A DNA stretch of 28,825 nt, taken from assembly GCA_900541185.1 (NCBI GenBank), contig UQIQ01000024.1, positions 1-28,825 on the forward strand, written 5' to 3'. This DNA comes from an uncultured Collinsella sp. (GTDB lineage Bacteria > Actinomycetota > Coriobacteriia > Coriobacteriales > Coriobacteriaceae). This document shows, in pieces, positions 1 through 8,838 of this stretch; positions within the stretch are counted from its first letter, which is position 1; every line of letters begins with the position of its first letter. The notes under the pieces were generated by a model. That model saw only the letters and a list, made by a program, of their open reading frames with translations, was not told the DNA's origin and did not search any database. The position numbers and the translations under genes are program-made.

Positions 1-50
1 AAGCGGTCGGCGGGGCCATTGTGGCTCTTGACAGCGGATTGGGTCATATG
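1..50 (-). other. Continuation of the adhesin in the -1 frame, cut by the window edge
   Basis: Read in the frame one base back, the minus strand from position 50 down to 1 encodes HMTQSAVKSHNGPADR without a stop. NGPADR-F/VN-like text is what normally follows the DDGTGSL strand at the end of this kind of repeat, so it looks like the same protein rather than a new gene. The overlap ATATGA also gives an ATG at 47, so a separate translationally coupled ORF cannot be excluded. The LPXTG anchor, if any, would lie beyond the window. Confidence 0.5.
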
Positions 51-3000
51 AGCGAGCCGGTGCCATCGTCCGCGACCGTCACCTTGTAGATGAGCGCATG
101 GGTGTCGTAGACCATGCCCGGCTCCGTGCCCGGCTTCTCCGCGATGGTGTAGGTGAAGTCCTTGCTCGCAGCGCCGCCCAGGTTGGAGAGCGTGAACTTG
201 CGCGTGAACTTCACCGTGCCATCGGCCTTGTTCGTCGTGGTGCCGAGCACCTTGCCGTCGGCGTCCTTCAGCTCGAACGTGTATTCGCCGCCCTTCAGCT
301 TGGTGTCGTGCGTGAAGCCCGGCGCGACCGCAACGATCTTGGTCGCCGTCAGCTCCACGGATCCCTTTGCGGTGTAGGTGTTCGTGAAGGTGGGGGCGAC
401 CGTCTTGCCGTCATCGTAGGTGACGCTCGCCTCCAACTGGCCGGCGTTGTCCACGACCTTCACCACGGCGTGGTGAACCGCATCGTCGTAGACCACGTGG
501 GACAGGTCGCCCTTCTGCTCCACGATAGTGTATTTGTACTCGCCGGCCTTGGTGTAGTTGATGGCCGGGAAGGTAACGGTGCCGTCCTCGCCGTTCTTAG
601 CGGTCTGGATGGGCTGCTTGCCCTTCAGCTGCTCAGCCGTCAGATCACCCTCGTACAGGTCGAAGGTGAACTCGCCGCCCTTGAGCGTGGCCTGCGTGTT
701 GTCGGACTTCACGTACGATTTCTTCGCCGTGAGTGTAGCCAAGGTCTCGGCAGGCTGATACTTGTTAGTGAAGGTCGGGGCATCATTCTTGTCGTCATAG
801 GTGACAGTCGCCTTTGCCTTGTCACCGTCCGCCTTCACCGAGACGTGGACCTTCACCGCCGTGGAATCGTAGGTGATGGTCGAATCGCTGTCAGCGACCT
901 CCTTGAGCGTGTAGTCGTACTCGCCTATGGTCAGACCGGTGAGGATGAGCTTAATCTTGCCGTCCTTGTCGTTCTGGACAGTCTGGATGGGATCAACCGT
1001 AGTCGTGTCGCCTTGATATAGGCCGAAAGTGAACGCACCAGCCGTCAGGTCCTTGCCCTTGAGGATCTTCGTCGCCTCGATAGTGGCGTCGGCCGTCGGC
1101 TTCGAGTTGGTGAAGGTCGGCACGGCCTTCTCGCCGTCGTAGGTGGCGGCCACGCTCAGCGTGCCGTTCTTGTTATCGGTGACGCTAACGTGCACTTTCA
1201 CCGTCTTGCCATCGTAAACGATAGTCGGGTCGGTGCCTTCGACCTCCTTGATGGCGTAGTCGTGCTCACCAGCCTCGGTGTAATCAATGGCCGGGAAGGT
1301 GATGTCGCCATTGGCATCGTTCTTTTCTTCGGCGACAACCTTATCGCCCTCCTTCACCTGGAATGAGAACTGCTGGTTCTCAAGGGTGCCGCCCGTAAAT
1401 TGCTTCTTCGCCGCCAGGGTCACGGAACCCTTCGCAGCATAGCTGTTGTTGAAGGTGGCGAGGTTCACCTTGCCGTTCTTGACCTCAAGCGTCTCGCGCT
1501 TGTCATCGCCGCTCTTCTCCACCGTCACGCCTGTGACAGTCAGCTTGGCGTTCTTATCCTCGACCCTCACCGTGACGGTATAGGTCGAGGCGTCCATCGT
1601 CCAGCCGGAGTTCTGCACGCCGTCCGCCGCCGCGTCGTCGTCGGCGTCGTGCGCCTCGGTGAGCGTGAACGTGTACGTACCAGCCTTGTTGAACTTCATG
1701 CCGGAGAAGTCGACCGTCTGGCCCTTGTCCTTGATGATCTTGCCACTCGTGGCCTTGGACTCGGCATGCTCATTGCCCGCCAGAGCATCCGAGACTTTGA
1801 GGTCATCATCATCGATCTGCTTCTGCGTCTCTTCCGTGGCGGTCAGCGTGAACGAGAACGCCTTCTCCGTGCTCTCAACACCGGAGACCTTCTTCGTTAT
1901 CTGCGGGGTCAGTTCGTCGCTAGCTTCCGCCTTGTAGGTGTTTGTGAACACCAGCTTGTTGTCTTCGGCCACCGTGCCGTCGGCATTTTGCTTCGCGATC
2001 TCACCGGTGACGCTATTGCCTGCGTCCTTCAGATCCGTGGCACCCTGCTTGCGGCCGGTCAGCTTATAGCCCGCGGGCATCTGGTCTGCGCCGGTCAGCT
2101 CCTGCACCGTGTACTCGTCGCCCTCGCTAAGGCCGTACACGCGAATCGTCTCGTCGGCCTTGATAGCATGGGTGTCGCCGTTCTTCAAATCGAACACGTC
2201 GCCGGCTTGCTTTCCGGCCCCAGCGTTCTTGAACACTGCGGCCTTGTAGGTCTTCCCCTCGGGCACGGTGAACTCGAAGGTGAACTCCGCGTCCTTATTG
2301 CCCGTCAGGCCAGCGGGCAGGGCAACCTTCTTCGTCACCTCAAGGCTCGCCTCGCGTTCGTTCGCCACGCGCACGCAGGTGGCGCCCGTGAACAGGGCGT
2401 TCAGGTTCATGTCGCCCAGATTGGCACGGGCACCTTTCGACGTGGTCCCCTTGGGCCGCTCGTCCTGCATGATACCCATACGTATCCAGCCCGTCTCGGT
2501 CTCCAAGCGATAAGGTTTACCCTCCTCGGTGGGCCCATACTGGTAGACACGTCCGTTGGCGCCGTACTTGAGGTGCACCTCATCCTCGCCGCCCTTGGCG
2601 TCATTGTTCCAGGAAAGGTTGTCGTTGCCGTCGAGCTTGCCGTCGGACGTCTGGCGCTGGCCCTTGATCCACGTGAGCGTGTTGTCGATGTCACCCTCTG
2701 CGCCAAACTGGCCCAGGCTCTTCATGAGCGCGCCCGGACCCACGAACGTCGAAACACCGTCATCGTCCGTACCGGCATCGGCATGGACGCCGTAATCGTC
2801 CACAATCACCTTGGTAAGCGTGTCGTTAAGCAGGAAGCCCTCGGGCGCCGAGACCTCCTTTAGGAAGTAGGTCCCCTTCACGAGCGGCCTGTTACCGTTG
2901 CTCGTATTCGGGAATATGCCCGCACCTTCGAGCAGGACCGGGTAGTCGACCGACCCCGTCGTCAGGGTGTCGTAGGGGGTCTGCTCGCCATTGAGCATGA

Positions 3001-5092
3001 CCTTGCCGTTCTCCGTAGTCACCTGGCTGGAGGTGTACAGGGCGAACTTCGCCCCGTCAACGGGCTTACCCTCGGTATCGGTCTTCTGCACGAACAGGCG
3101 ATTCTGGATGTTCGTGACGAGCAAGCGCGTGGCGAACTGTCGCTTGAAGTTCGTGCCGTCTGTGATGTCGTCGCTGTACACGTGGACGGTGTTCTCGGGA
3201 GTCGCGTCGCCGATCGAGCTCGCCTTTGTATGGTAGATGGCCACCGTGTACTCGGCATTCTTGCGGTCATTACCGCTCAGCAGGTAGTAGTACTTGGAGA
3301 TGTCGCCGGGCAGATTTTGAATCTCTACCTGGTACTGGCCGCTCGTGTTGAGCGTGAAGGCGTGCAGGTCCTTCTTCGCCGCCTCGATAGCACCGGTCAT
3401 GCCCGGCTCCTTGGCGAGGGTGTATCCCGCTCCCGTCGATGGGTCGCCCGACACGGCGTACCAATTGCTCGGATCTTTGATACCTGTGCCTGCGCTTTTG
3501 TCGCGCTTGAGCACCACAGCGAACAGTATGCCGGAGTCCAGATTGACGGTCTTGTCGGACTTCGTCAGGTCATTATTTGCCTTGTACACGGTCGACGGCG
3601 CGGTGATGGTCTCCTTCGCGGCGGCGAACGCACCGGTCTTCCACACGACGCTGCCCGCGTCCATACCGCCGCGGTTGATGATGACGCCGCCCGCGCCGTT
3701 CTCAGCGCTCGCGGGCACGTACTCGAGCTGCATGCTACCACCCGTCGCCGCGAGACTCGAGCGGTATCCCTCGGGTACGCGCGTCTCCTTCAGGAGGTAG
3801 TACTTGTTGTTGTCGTGATCCTTGTTGTAGAGATCGTCGAAGTTGATGACGCCGTTGTCCACGTCGTTCGTGAGCGTTAGGTGGCCGGCCTCGTCCGTGG
3901 TACCGGAGCCGATGAGCTCGCCCACGGTCTTGAAGTCCTTGTCGGTCTTATAGAGCTTGAACTCGGCACCCTGTACGAACTTGCCGTCCTGGTCGAACTT
4001 GATGATGTCGGACTCGGGCACCGTCACGAGGTTGAACTTGAGCTCCATGTTGGAGTCGGTGGCGCCGCGCTCCAGGTAGAAGAACTTGAGGGTGTGGTTG
4101 GTGCCGTCGGCGAAGGTGTTGCCGTTGAAGCCCGAAGTGTCCTTATTCGCCTTCTGGTACTTGTTCTTCAGTGTGCCGTCGTTATTGCCGTTCACCTTAA
4201 TGTCGCCCGTACAAAAGTTGATGCTCAGACTCGCGCGGTTGTGAATACCGCCGATATCACCCACGAGGACATCGTCGATGAACACCCAGACGTCATCATC
4301 GCCGGCGAACTCGAACACCATGTCGTCGCCCGCGTTCGTCTTGCCGCCAGCAGGCTGCACGAATCGCGTGGACATTGAGAGGCCGAAGTGGTGGTTGACG
4401 GGGCGGCCGTCGTTGTAGCGCGAATCACCGGTGTTGTCTGCCTTGATGCCGGTTTGGACGAGCCGGCCGTTTTTTTCCTCTTTGAGCACCTTGTCTGCCG
4501 CGTCGAACGGGAAGAACTGACCCTGGTGGGACGAATCGCCCACTTTGTCAATGCCCCAGGTGTCATAGATGTCGAAGGCATTCTTGTCAGCGTTGTAGGC
4601 TGCGTAGTTTTTGGAGCTGTCATAGACGTAGTAGCCGTTCTGAACCTTGAGGAGGCCCGTCACGCCAAAATGGGACGTCTTGCCGATCTGGGCAGAGAAA
4701 TCGAACAGGTAGCAGAGGGACTCGCCGCCCCAGGTTTTGGAAAGCTGCGGATAGCCGTCTAAAAGCGTGTTGTTGACAATGCCGGGCTGCGGGTTCGTGT
4801 TGCCCGTCCAATGGTTGAGCGACTCACCACCCTGGCCGTCGTTAAACTGGAACCGGTGGTTTGCGTTGACGCCGCCGTTGCCGGAAACCGACAGATGGTT
4901 ATCGGGATTCACCCAGTAATCAAACAGGTTGATTGTTGTCCCCGAAGGCGAAATCGTCGTAACCGTGTGGTCCGAAAACGCCGCTTCCGCACGGGTCGGC
5001 AGGAAGAAACTCGCCGTCAGCGCGACGGCGAGGGCCAAAACAATCACATATGGCGAGACCGGGCGCAGCCCACGACGACGGCCATAAGACAT
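44..5092 (-). CDS. Fibro-slime / Cna-B / pilin-repeat surface adhesin (frame broken at C-terminus)
   Basis: A very large secreted surface protein of 1682 residues, probably an adhesin or pilus tip-like protein. I start it at the ATG at 5092 because a basic stretch and a hydrophobic signal segment ending near TRAEAA follow directly; the in-frame codon at 5161 adds a non-signal-like extension without a Shine-Dalgarno. Residues about 30-350 form a fibro-slime type domain with the hallmark GDDDVWVFIDD near residue 270. Cna-B/SpaA-like domains follow near 360-440 (ending KETRVPEGY) and 663-760 (ending KEVSAPEGF). From about 915 to the end are six pilin-type (Spy0128/FctA-like) repeats, each ending in a PTFTN or similar strand. 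Such domains usually form intramolecular isopeptide bonds. No LPXTG sorting signal is present: the frame stops within the last repeat (DDGTGSLI), and the next frame continues the domain, so a frameshift is likely. Family assignment is strong; ligand unknown. Confidence 0.85.
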   Translation of the reverse strand: MSYGRRRGLRPVSPYVIVLALAVALTASFFLPTRAEAAFSDHTVTTISPSGTTINLFDYWVNPDNHLSVSGNGGVNANHRFQFNDGQGGESLNHWTGNTNPQPGIVNNTLLDGYPQLSKTWGGESLCYLFDFSAQIGKTSHFGVTGLLKVQNGYYVYDSSKNYAAYNADKNAFDIYDTWGIDKVGDSSHQGQFFPFDAADKVLKEEKNGRLVQTGIKADNTGDSRYNDGRPVNHHFGLSMSTRFVQPAGGKTNAGDDMVFEFAGDDDVWVFIDDVLVGDIGGIHNRASLSINFCTGDIKVNGNNDGTLKNKYQKANKDTSGFNGNTFADGTNHTLKFFYLERGATDSNMELKFNLVTVPESDIIKFDQDGKFVQGAEFKLYKTDKDFKTVGELIGSGTTDEAGHLTLTNDVDNGVINFDDLYNKDHDNNKYYLLKETRVPEGYRSSLAATGGSMQLEYVPASAENGAGGVIINRGGMDAGSVVWKTGAFAAAKETITAPSTVYKANNDLTKSDKTVNLDSGILFAVVLKRDKSAGTGIKDPSNWYAVSGDPSTGAGYTLAKEPGMTGAIEAAKKDLHAFTLNTSGQYQVEIQNLPGDISKYYYLLSGNDRKNAEYTVAIYHTKASSIGDATPENTVHVYSDDITDGTNFKRQFATRLLVTNIQNRLFVQKTDTEGKPVDGAKFALYTSSQVTTENGKVMLNGEQTPYDTLTTGSVDYPVLLEGAGIFPNTSNGNRPLVKGTYFLKEVSAPEGFLLNDTLTKVIVDDYGVHADAGTDDDGVSTFVGPGALMKSLGQFGAEGDIDNTLTWIKGQRQTSDGKLDGNDNLSWNNDAKGGEDEVHLKYGANGRVYQYGPTEEGKPYRLETETGWIRMGIMQDERPKGTTSKGARANLGDMNLNALFTGATCVRVANEREASLEVTKKVALPAGLTGNKDAEFTFEFTVPEGKTYKAAVFKNAGAGKQAGDVFDLKNGDTHAIKADETIRVYGLSEGDEYTVQELTGADQMPAGYKLTGRKQGATDLKDAGNSVTGEIAKQNADGTVAEDNKLVFTNTYKAEASDELTPQITKKVSGVESTEKAFSFTLTATEETQKQIDDDDLKVSDALAGNEHAESKATSGKIIKDKGQTVDFSGMKFNKAGTYTFTLTEAHDADDDAAADGVQNSGWTMDASTYTVTVRVEDKNAKLTVTGVTVEKSGDDKRETLEVKNGKVNLATFNNSYAAKGSVTLAAKKQFTGGTLENQQFSFQVKEGDKVVAEEKNDANGDITFPAIDYTEAGEHDYAIKEVEGTDPTIVYDGKTVKVHVSVTDNKNGTLSVAATYDGEKAVPTFTNSKPTADATIEATKILKGKDLTAGAFTFGLYQGDTTTVDPIQTVQNDKDGKIKLILTGLTIGEYDYTLKEVADSDSTITYDSTAVKVHVSVKADGDKAKATVTYDDKNDAPTFTNKYQPAETLATLTAKKSYVKSDNTQATLKGGEFTFDLYEGDLTAEQLKGKQPIQTAKNGEDGTVTFPAINYTKAGEYKYTIVEQKGDLSHVVYDDAVHHAVVKVVDNAGQLEASVTYDDGKTVAPTFTNTYTAKGSVELTATKIVAVAPGFTHDTKLKGGEYTFELKDADGKVLGTTTNKADGTVKFTRKFTLSNLGGAASKDFTYTIAEKPGTEPGMVYDTHALIYKVTVADDGTGSLI

Positions 5093-5387
5093 GACGGACC
5101 ACCGCTCGCGCGGCCGGTGTTCACCAGGAAGTTCCCTGCTTAGACACCCCCCCGGTAGCATTATTCACGAGTCGAGACGTCGTCTCTCTGAGCTCCTGCA
5201 TAATTTCCTCCCCAGTCACACGGCGACCTGCCCGGGTGCTCCCCGGGGGCCGAGGCAGTCTGGCACATGCCCGCAGTCGTTCAAGGAATACCAACCCCAG
5301 CATATGTCTCTTAAGATATCTTAGTCTTATTCTATGACAGTTTTTGTCTCATTACCGATGAAATCGGCTCAGTCCCTTTGTCGCATG
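5093..5387. other. Intergenic region upstream of the adhesin
   Basis: About 295 bases with no convincing gene. It contains a perfect 12-bp palindrome (TAAGATATCTTA, 5312-5323). On the minus strand there is a weak promoter-like pair, CTGTCA (5341-5336) and TATCTT 16 bases further on, overlapping that palindrome. This would place a possible operator over the adhesin promoter, at low confidence. Position 5370-5386 holds half of the dispersed palindrome. Confidence 0.3.
5370..5386. repeat. Half copy of the GACAAAGGGAC palindrome family
   Basis: Only the right arm (CAGTCCCTTTGTCGCAT) is present, ending one base before the stop codon of the M20 peptidase gene. The left arm is missing, so this is a decayed copy. 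Confidence 0.6.
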
Positions 5388-6815
5388 CTAGAGCGTGTGG
5401 AGCAGGGCGATGAGGAAGCGGATGCCTTGGAGGTAGGCGCGACGGGTGATGCGCTCGTTGGTGCCGTGGACGCCGCGGTCGCATTCGTCATCGTCGACCA
5501 CAAAGGCGGAGAAGCGGATGCACTCAGGGCAAATGTGTTGGTAGTTGGCGGCGTCGGTCGCACCGATCACGGTCGAGGGCACGATGCTCATCGGCTCTTG
5601 GCCCACCGCAGGCGATCCGTTTTCCTCCGTCCCCCTGGGATCGCGGAAATAGCGGGCGGCGATGGCGCAGACGGCCTCGAGCCCCGGACCGCCCACGCGC
5701 GGGGACGGCGAGGGCTCGGAGCTGCCGGGGCCCAGCTCGACCTCGACTCGGCCAGCGAGCCCAGCGGTGACAACGGCTTCGCGGCAGCAGGCCACGACGT
5801 CGGCCACGCCCGTGCCCTCGAGCATGCGGAAGTTGATGTTGGCCCACATGTCCTGCGGCATTACGTTGGCGCCGGTGCTGCCACCCTCGATCTGCGTGGG
5901 CGCACAGGTGGTCGTCACCAGCGGATAGAGCTTCTTGCTGGCGAGGCAGTCTCGCACGATGGCGTCCTTGTTGGAGGCGATCTCGTCGGCCGTGTAGAGC
6001 CCCAGCTCGACAAGCTGCGCGGCAAGCAGATCGGTCACACGCGCCGGCCACTCGATATCGCAAATCGCGGTAATAGCGCGGCTGAGCACTTCGAGCGACG
6101 TGCCACCGTAAGGGTTGGAAGAATGCCCGCCTTCGCTCTTCGTCTTGAGCACGATATCGGCATAGCCCTTCTCGGCAAGATCGGCATGCATAAGCCAACC
6201 CGCACCTGCGCTGTACTCGGCAGCCGCAACGATACGATAGTCGCCCTCGTCGATCAGGTACTCAAGCTCTACGCCACGCTCCTCGAGCGCACGACCAATG
6301 GCACCCGCGCCGCACTGCGTGGTCTCCTCATCCTGGCCAAAGGCCAGCAGCAGGGTTCGTTCGTGTTGCCAACCGTGCGCCAGCGCATACTCAACGGCCT
6401 CCAGGATGCCCGCAACCTGGTCTTTCATATCGATGGCGCCGCGACCCCAAATATAGGTGTCGTCCACGTGCCCGCTAAAGGGATCGTGCGTCCAGTCCGT
6501 CTCGGTGCCCGGCACCACGGGAACCACGTCCATGTGGCCCATGAGCATGACCGGCTTGAGGGCGGGGTCGGTGCCGGCAAGCGTCACGAGCAGCGAATGG
6601 TCGATGAGCTCGACCTCGCCCGTCGCAAACACGCGCGGCCAGCCCTGCTGCATATAGGCGCGCAGGTCGTCAAACGCCTGCCAGTCCACCGTCTGGGCAT
6701 CCATGCTCGAAATCGTCGGAAACGACAGCACGCGGCCCAGGCGCTCGCACGCGCCGACCTCGTCGATATCGGCAAAATCATCCTCGTGCGCAAAGAAGCG
6801 CCAAACCTCGGCCAT
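5388..6815 (-). CDS. M20-family zinc metallopeptidase (carboxypeptidase/dipeptidase-like)
   Basis: A 475-residue cytoplasmic M20 metallohydrolase, likely cleaving dipeptides, acylated amino acids or C-terminal residues. Visible motifs are GHMDVVP (His94, Asp96 zinc ligand and activator), GRGAIDMKD (Asp129 metal bridge) and FGQDEET (Glu163 catalytic base, Glu164 ligand). The length and the extended N-terminus fit the larger carboxypeptidase-S-like members rather than DapE/ArgE. I chose the ATG at 6815 (MAEVW) because GGAGGA lies 6-7 bases upstream; the in-frame TTG at 6827 overlaps that site. It is the last gene behind an amino-acid ABC transporter on the same strand, 57 bases after the ATPase stop, so peptide or amino-acid-conjugate use is a reasonable inference. 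Exact substrate cannot be read from sequence. Confidence 0.88.
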   Translation of the reverse strand: MAEVWRFFAHEDDFADIDEVGACERLGRVLSFPTISSMDAQTVDWQAFDDLRAYMQQGWPRVFATGEVELIDHSLLVTLAGTDPALKPVMLMGHMDVVPVVPGTETDWTHDPFSGHVDDTYIWGRGAIDMKDQVAGILEAVEYALAHGWQHERTLLLAFGQDEETTQCGAGAIGRALEERGVELEYLIDEGDYRIVAAAEYSAGAGWLMHADLAEKGYADIVLKTKSEGGHSSNPYGGTSLEVLSRAITAICDIEWPARVTDLLAAQLVELGLYTADEIASNKDAIVRDCLASKKLYPLVTTTCAPTQIEGGSTGANVMPQDMWANINFRMLEGTGVADVVACCREAVVTAGLAGRVEVELGPGSSEPSPSPRVGGPGLEAVCAIAARYFRDPRGTEENGSPAVGQEPMSIVPSTVIGATDAANYQHICPECIRFSAFVVDDDECDRGVHGTNERITRRAYLQGIRFLIALLHTL

Positions 6816-6833
6816 GCCTTCCTCCAAAAACAG

Positions 6834-6862
6834 CGTGGCAAAGAGGAGGTCCCTTTGCCACG
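6834..6862. repeat. Variant copy of the GACAAAGGGAC palindrome family
   Basis: Inverted repeat with arms CGTGGCAAAG and CTTTGCCACG, placed between the ABC ATPase stop and the M20 peptidase Shine-Dalgarno. The middle (aggaggt) differs from the other copies, but the arms keep the GGCAAAG form also seen in the right arm of the 15034 copy. Confidence 0.6.
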
Positions 6863-6872
6863 TTCGCTTGCA

Positions 6873-7658
6873 TTATTTGTCGTTGAGATAACGCGAGAGG
6901 AACTCGCGGGTGCGCTGGTGCTTGGGATTGCCAAAGAGCTCAGCCGGCGCGGCGTCCTCGAGCACCACGCCCTGGTCCATAAAGACCACGCGGTCGGACA
7001 CGGTGCGCGCGAAGGCCATCTCGTGGGTAACGACGACCATGGTCATGCCGTCGGCGGCGAGCTTGCGCATAACGTCGAGCACCTCGCCCACGATCTCGGG
7101 ATCGAGCGCGGAGGTAGGCTCGTCAAACAGCATGATCTGCGGGTTCATGCACAGGGCGCGGGCGATGGCAACGCGCTGCTTTTGGCCACCGGACAGGCGA
7201 CCAACCGCGGCATGGGCGAATTTTTCGAGTCCCACGCTCGCCAGGTGCTCCATCGCGACCTGCTCGGCCTGATCTTTGCTCATCTTTTTGAGCGTGACGG
7301 GCGCGAGCGTGCAGTTGTCGAGCACGTCCATATTGTTGAACAGGTTGAAGCCCTGGAACACCATGCCGATGTCCTCGCGCAGCTTGTTGATGTTGCAGCG
7401 CTCGGCCGTGAGATCCTGACCGTGGAACCAGATGTGGCCCGTGTCCGGAGTCTCGAGCAGGTTGAGGCAACGTAGCAGCGTCGACTTACCCGAGCCTGAG
7501 GCGCCGATGATGGTGACGACCTCGCCAGGATTGACGGACAAGTCGATGCCCTTGAGCACCTCGAGCGAGCCGAAGCTCTTGCGCAGGCCCTCGACGCGGA
7601 TGAGCGGCTCATTGGTCTGTGCGGCGGCCGCGGTGCCGGTGGTAGTGGTATCTGCCAT
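6873..7658 (-). CDS. Polar amino-acid ABC transporter ATP-binding protein (GlnQ/HisP type)
   Basis: A 261-residue ATPase that powers import through the neighbouring permease. Walker A GASGSGKST is at residues 52-60, the Q-loop at FQGF near 101, the signature LSGGQKQR at 155-162, Walker B IMLFDEP with Asp179 and Glu180, and the H-loop in VVVTHEM. The start is the ATG at 7658, preceded by GAGGAGA at a proper distance; the longer frame to 7733 runs into the permease gene and has no supporting site. A short Thr/Ala-rich stretch precedes the ATPase fold. It sits 22 bases after the permease stop, so it belongs to one operon: binding protein, permease, ATPase, peptidase. Similarity to the GlnQ/HisP/TcyN group is clear; the precise amino acid is not. 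Confidence 0.95.
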   Translation of the reverse strand: MADTTTTGTAAAAQTNEPLIRVEGLRKSFGSLEVLKGIDLSVNPGEVVTIIGASGSGKSTLLRCLNLLETPDTGHIWFHGQDLTAERCNINKLREDIGMVFQGFNLFNNMDVLDNCTLAPVTLKKMSKDQAEQVAMEHLASVGLEKFAHAAVGRLSGGQKQRVAIARALCMNPQIMLFDEPTSALDPEIVGEVLDVMRKLAADGMTMVVVTHEMAFARTVSDRVVFMDQGVVLEDAAPAELFGNPKHQRTREFLSRYLNDK

Positions 7659-7680
7659 GATGATTCTCCTCGTCTTGCGC

Positions 7681-8829
7681 CTAGTTGGAGCTGGGCAGCG
7701 TTGCCGGGGCCTCGGCGCCGAGCTTTTTGCCAAAGGCCTCGAGCAGGCGGCTCGCCACGAGCGTCAGGATCAGGTAGACCACGAGCGCCACGCAGTAGAC
7801 CTCCATCTGGCGGTAGTACACGCCGGCGACGGTGGTGGTGGCGTACATGAGGTCGAACACGCCGATGACCGAAAGCACCGACGAATCCTTGATGTTGATG
7901 ATGAGCTCGTTGGTGAGCGCCGGAATCGCATTTTTAATGCCCTGGGGAAACACGACCTTGCGCATAGCCTGCCACTGCGACAGGCCCAGCGAGCGCGCTG
8001 CCTCGGCCTGGCCGGGATCGATAGACTCGATGCCGCCGCGCAGGACCTCCATCATGTAGGCGGTGGAGTTGAGCGAGATGGTGACGAGGCCGGCGGTGAA
8101 GGTGCTCCAAATCTGGTTGGCCTGAGCGGTCTCGAAGCCCATGCCGCGCAAAACGGTGAAGCCCGCGTAATAGATGAGCAGACCTTGGACCATCATGGGC
8201 GTGCCGCGCACGATGGTGGAGTAGACGGTCGCAAAGCCGCGGCCGATACTCTTAAAGAAGCGCACCAGGTCGTTATCCACGCGGTCGAAGGTCTGAATAC
8301 GCAGGAACACAAAGAGCAGTGCCAGGAAGAATGCGATGACGGTGCCGAAGGTGGCAAGCGCGATGGTGATCTCGATACCGCGAATGAAGAAGTCGCCGCT
8401 CTTGTAGGTCATGTAGACCAGGCTCGACAAAAAGTCGCTGGGGTTGGAATCCGAGACAATGCTCACCTGCACCAGGTCGATAAACGACATGACGCAGCGG
8501 TCGATAAAGAAAACTGCCGCGATGGCGACCACGACGTAGCTGCCTAAGCGTGCTCCACGACGGAAACGCTCGGATGCGAACGGCGACTTTTCGCGATAGT
8601 CGCTCCAGTGCATGAGCTTGGTGACCAGCGCCGCCGCCGACACGACGAGCCAGGCCCACAGGATCGCCCAAAGGCAATCCTGGAAGATACCGGTGGGGGC
8701 CAAGAAACTCATCGGCGTGGGGTTGCGCTGGCTAAACGTCAGGCCGAGCGCCGCGATGACGCTCGTGCCCAGGTATACATAACGGTGGTCGGCCTTGATA
8801 AAGGAGGCCAGACGATTAATGGTTTTCAT
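7681..8829 (-). CDS. Amino-acid ABC transporter permease with N-terminal membrane extension
   Basis: A 382-residue inner-membrane permease of the HisM/GlnP family. The C-terminal 230 residues hold the family core, including TIALATFGTVIAF, the STIVRGTPMMVQ entry segment and the EAA-loop region GQAEAARSLGLSQWQAMRKVVFPQGIKNAIPAL, which contacts the ATPase. Family members are usually about 220-230 residues; here about 140 extra N-terminal residues carry roughly three more hydrophobic segments (near 18-33, 48-72 and 95-113). The start at 8829 is supported by GGGAGG six bases upstream. It begins 9 bases after the binding-protein stop, so the two are co-transcribed and probably coupled. With only one permease gene it likely works as a homodimer. 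Confidence 0.93.
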   Translation of the reverse strand: MKTINRLASFIKADHRYVYLGTSVIAALGLTFSQRNPTPMSFLAPTGIFQDCLWAILWAWLVVSAAALVTKLMHWSDYREKSPFASERFRRGARLGSYVVVAIAAVFFIDRCVMSFIDLVQVSIVSDSNPSDFLSSLVYMTYKSGDFFIRGIEITIALATFGTVIAFFLALLFVFLRIQTFDRVDNDLVRFFKSIGRGFATVYSTIVRGTPMMVQGLLIYYAGFTVLRGMGFETAQANQIWSTFTAGLVTISLNSTAYMMEVLRGGIESIDPGQAEAARSLGLSQWQAMRKVVFPQGIKNAIPALTNELIINIKDSSVLSVIGVFDLMYATTTVAGVYYRQMEVYCVALVVYLILTLVASRLLEAFGKKLGAEAPATLPSSN

Positions 8830-8838
8830 GCTGCCTCC

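Noticed and set aside
5334..7475. 713-codon plus-strand frame across the peptidase and ATPase genes
   Set aside because: It runs through two genes with intact motifs on the other strand, and its translation is Arg/His/Gly-rich without recognisable domains.
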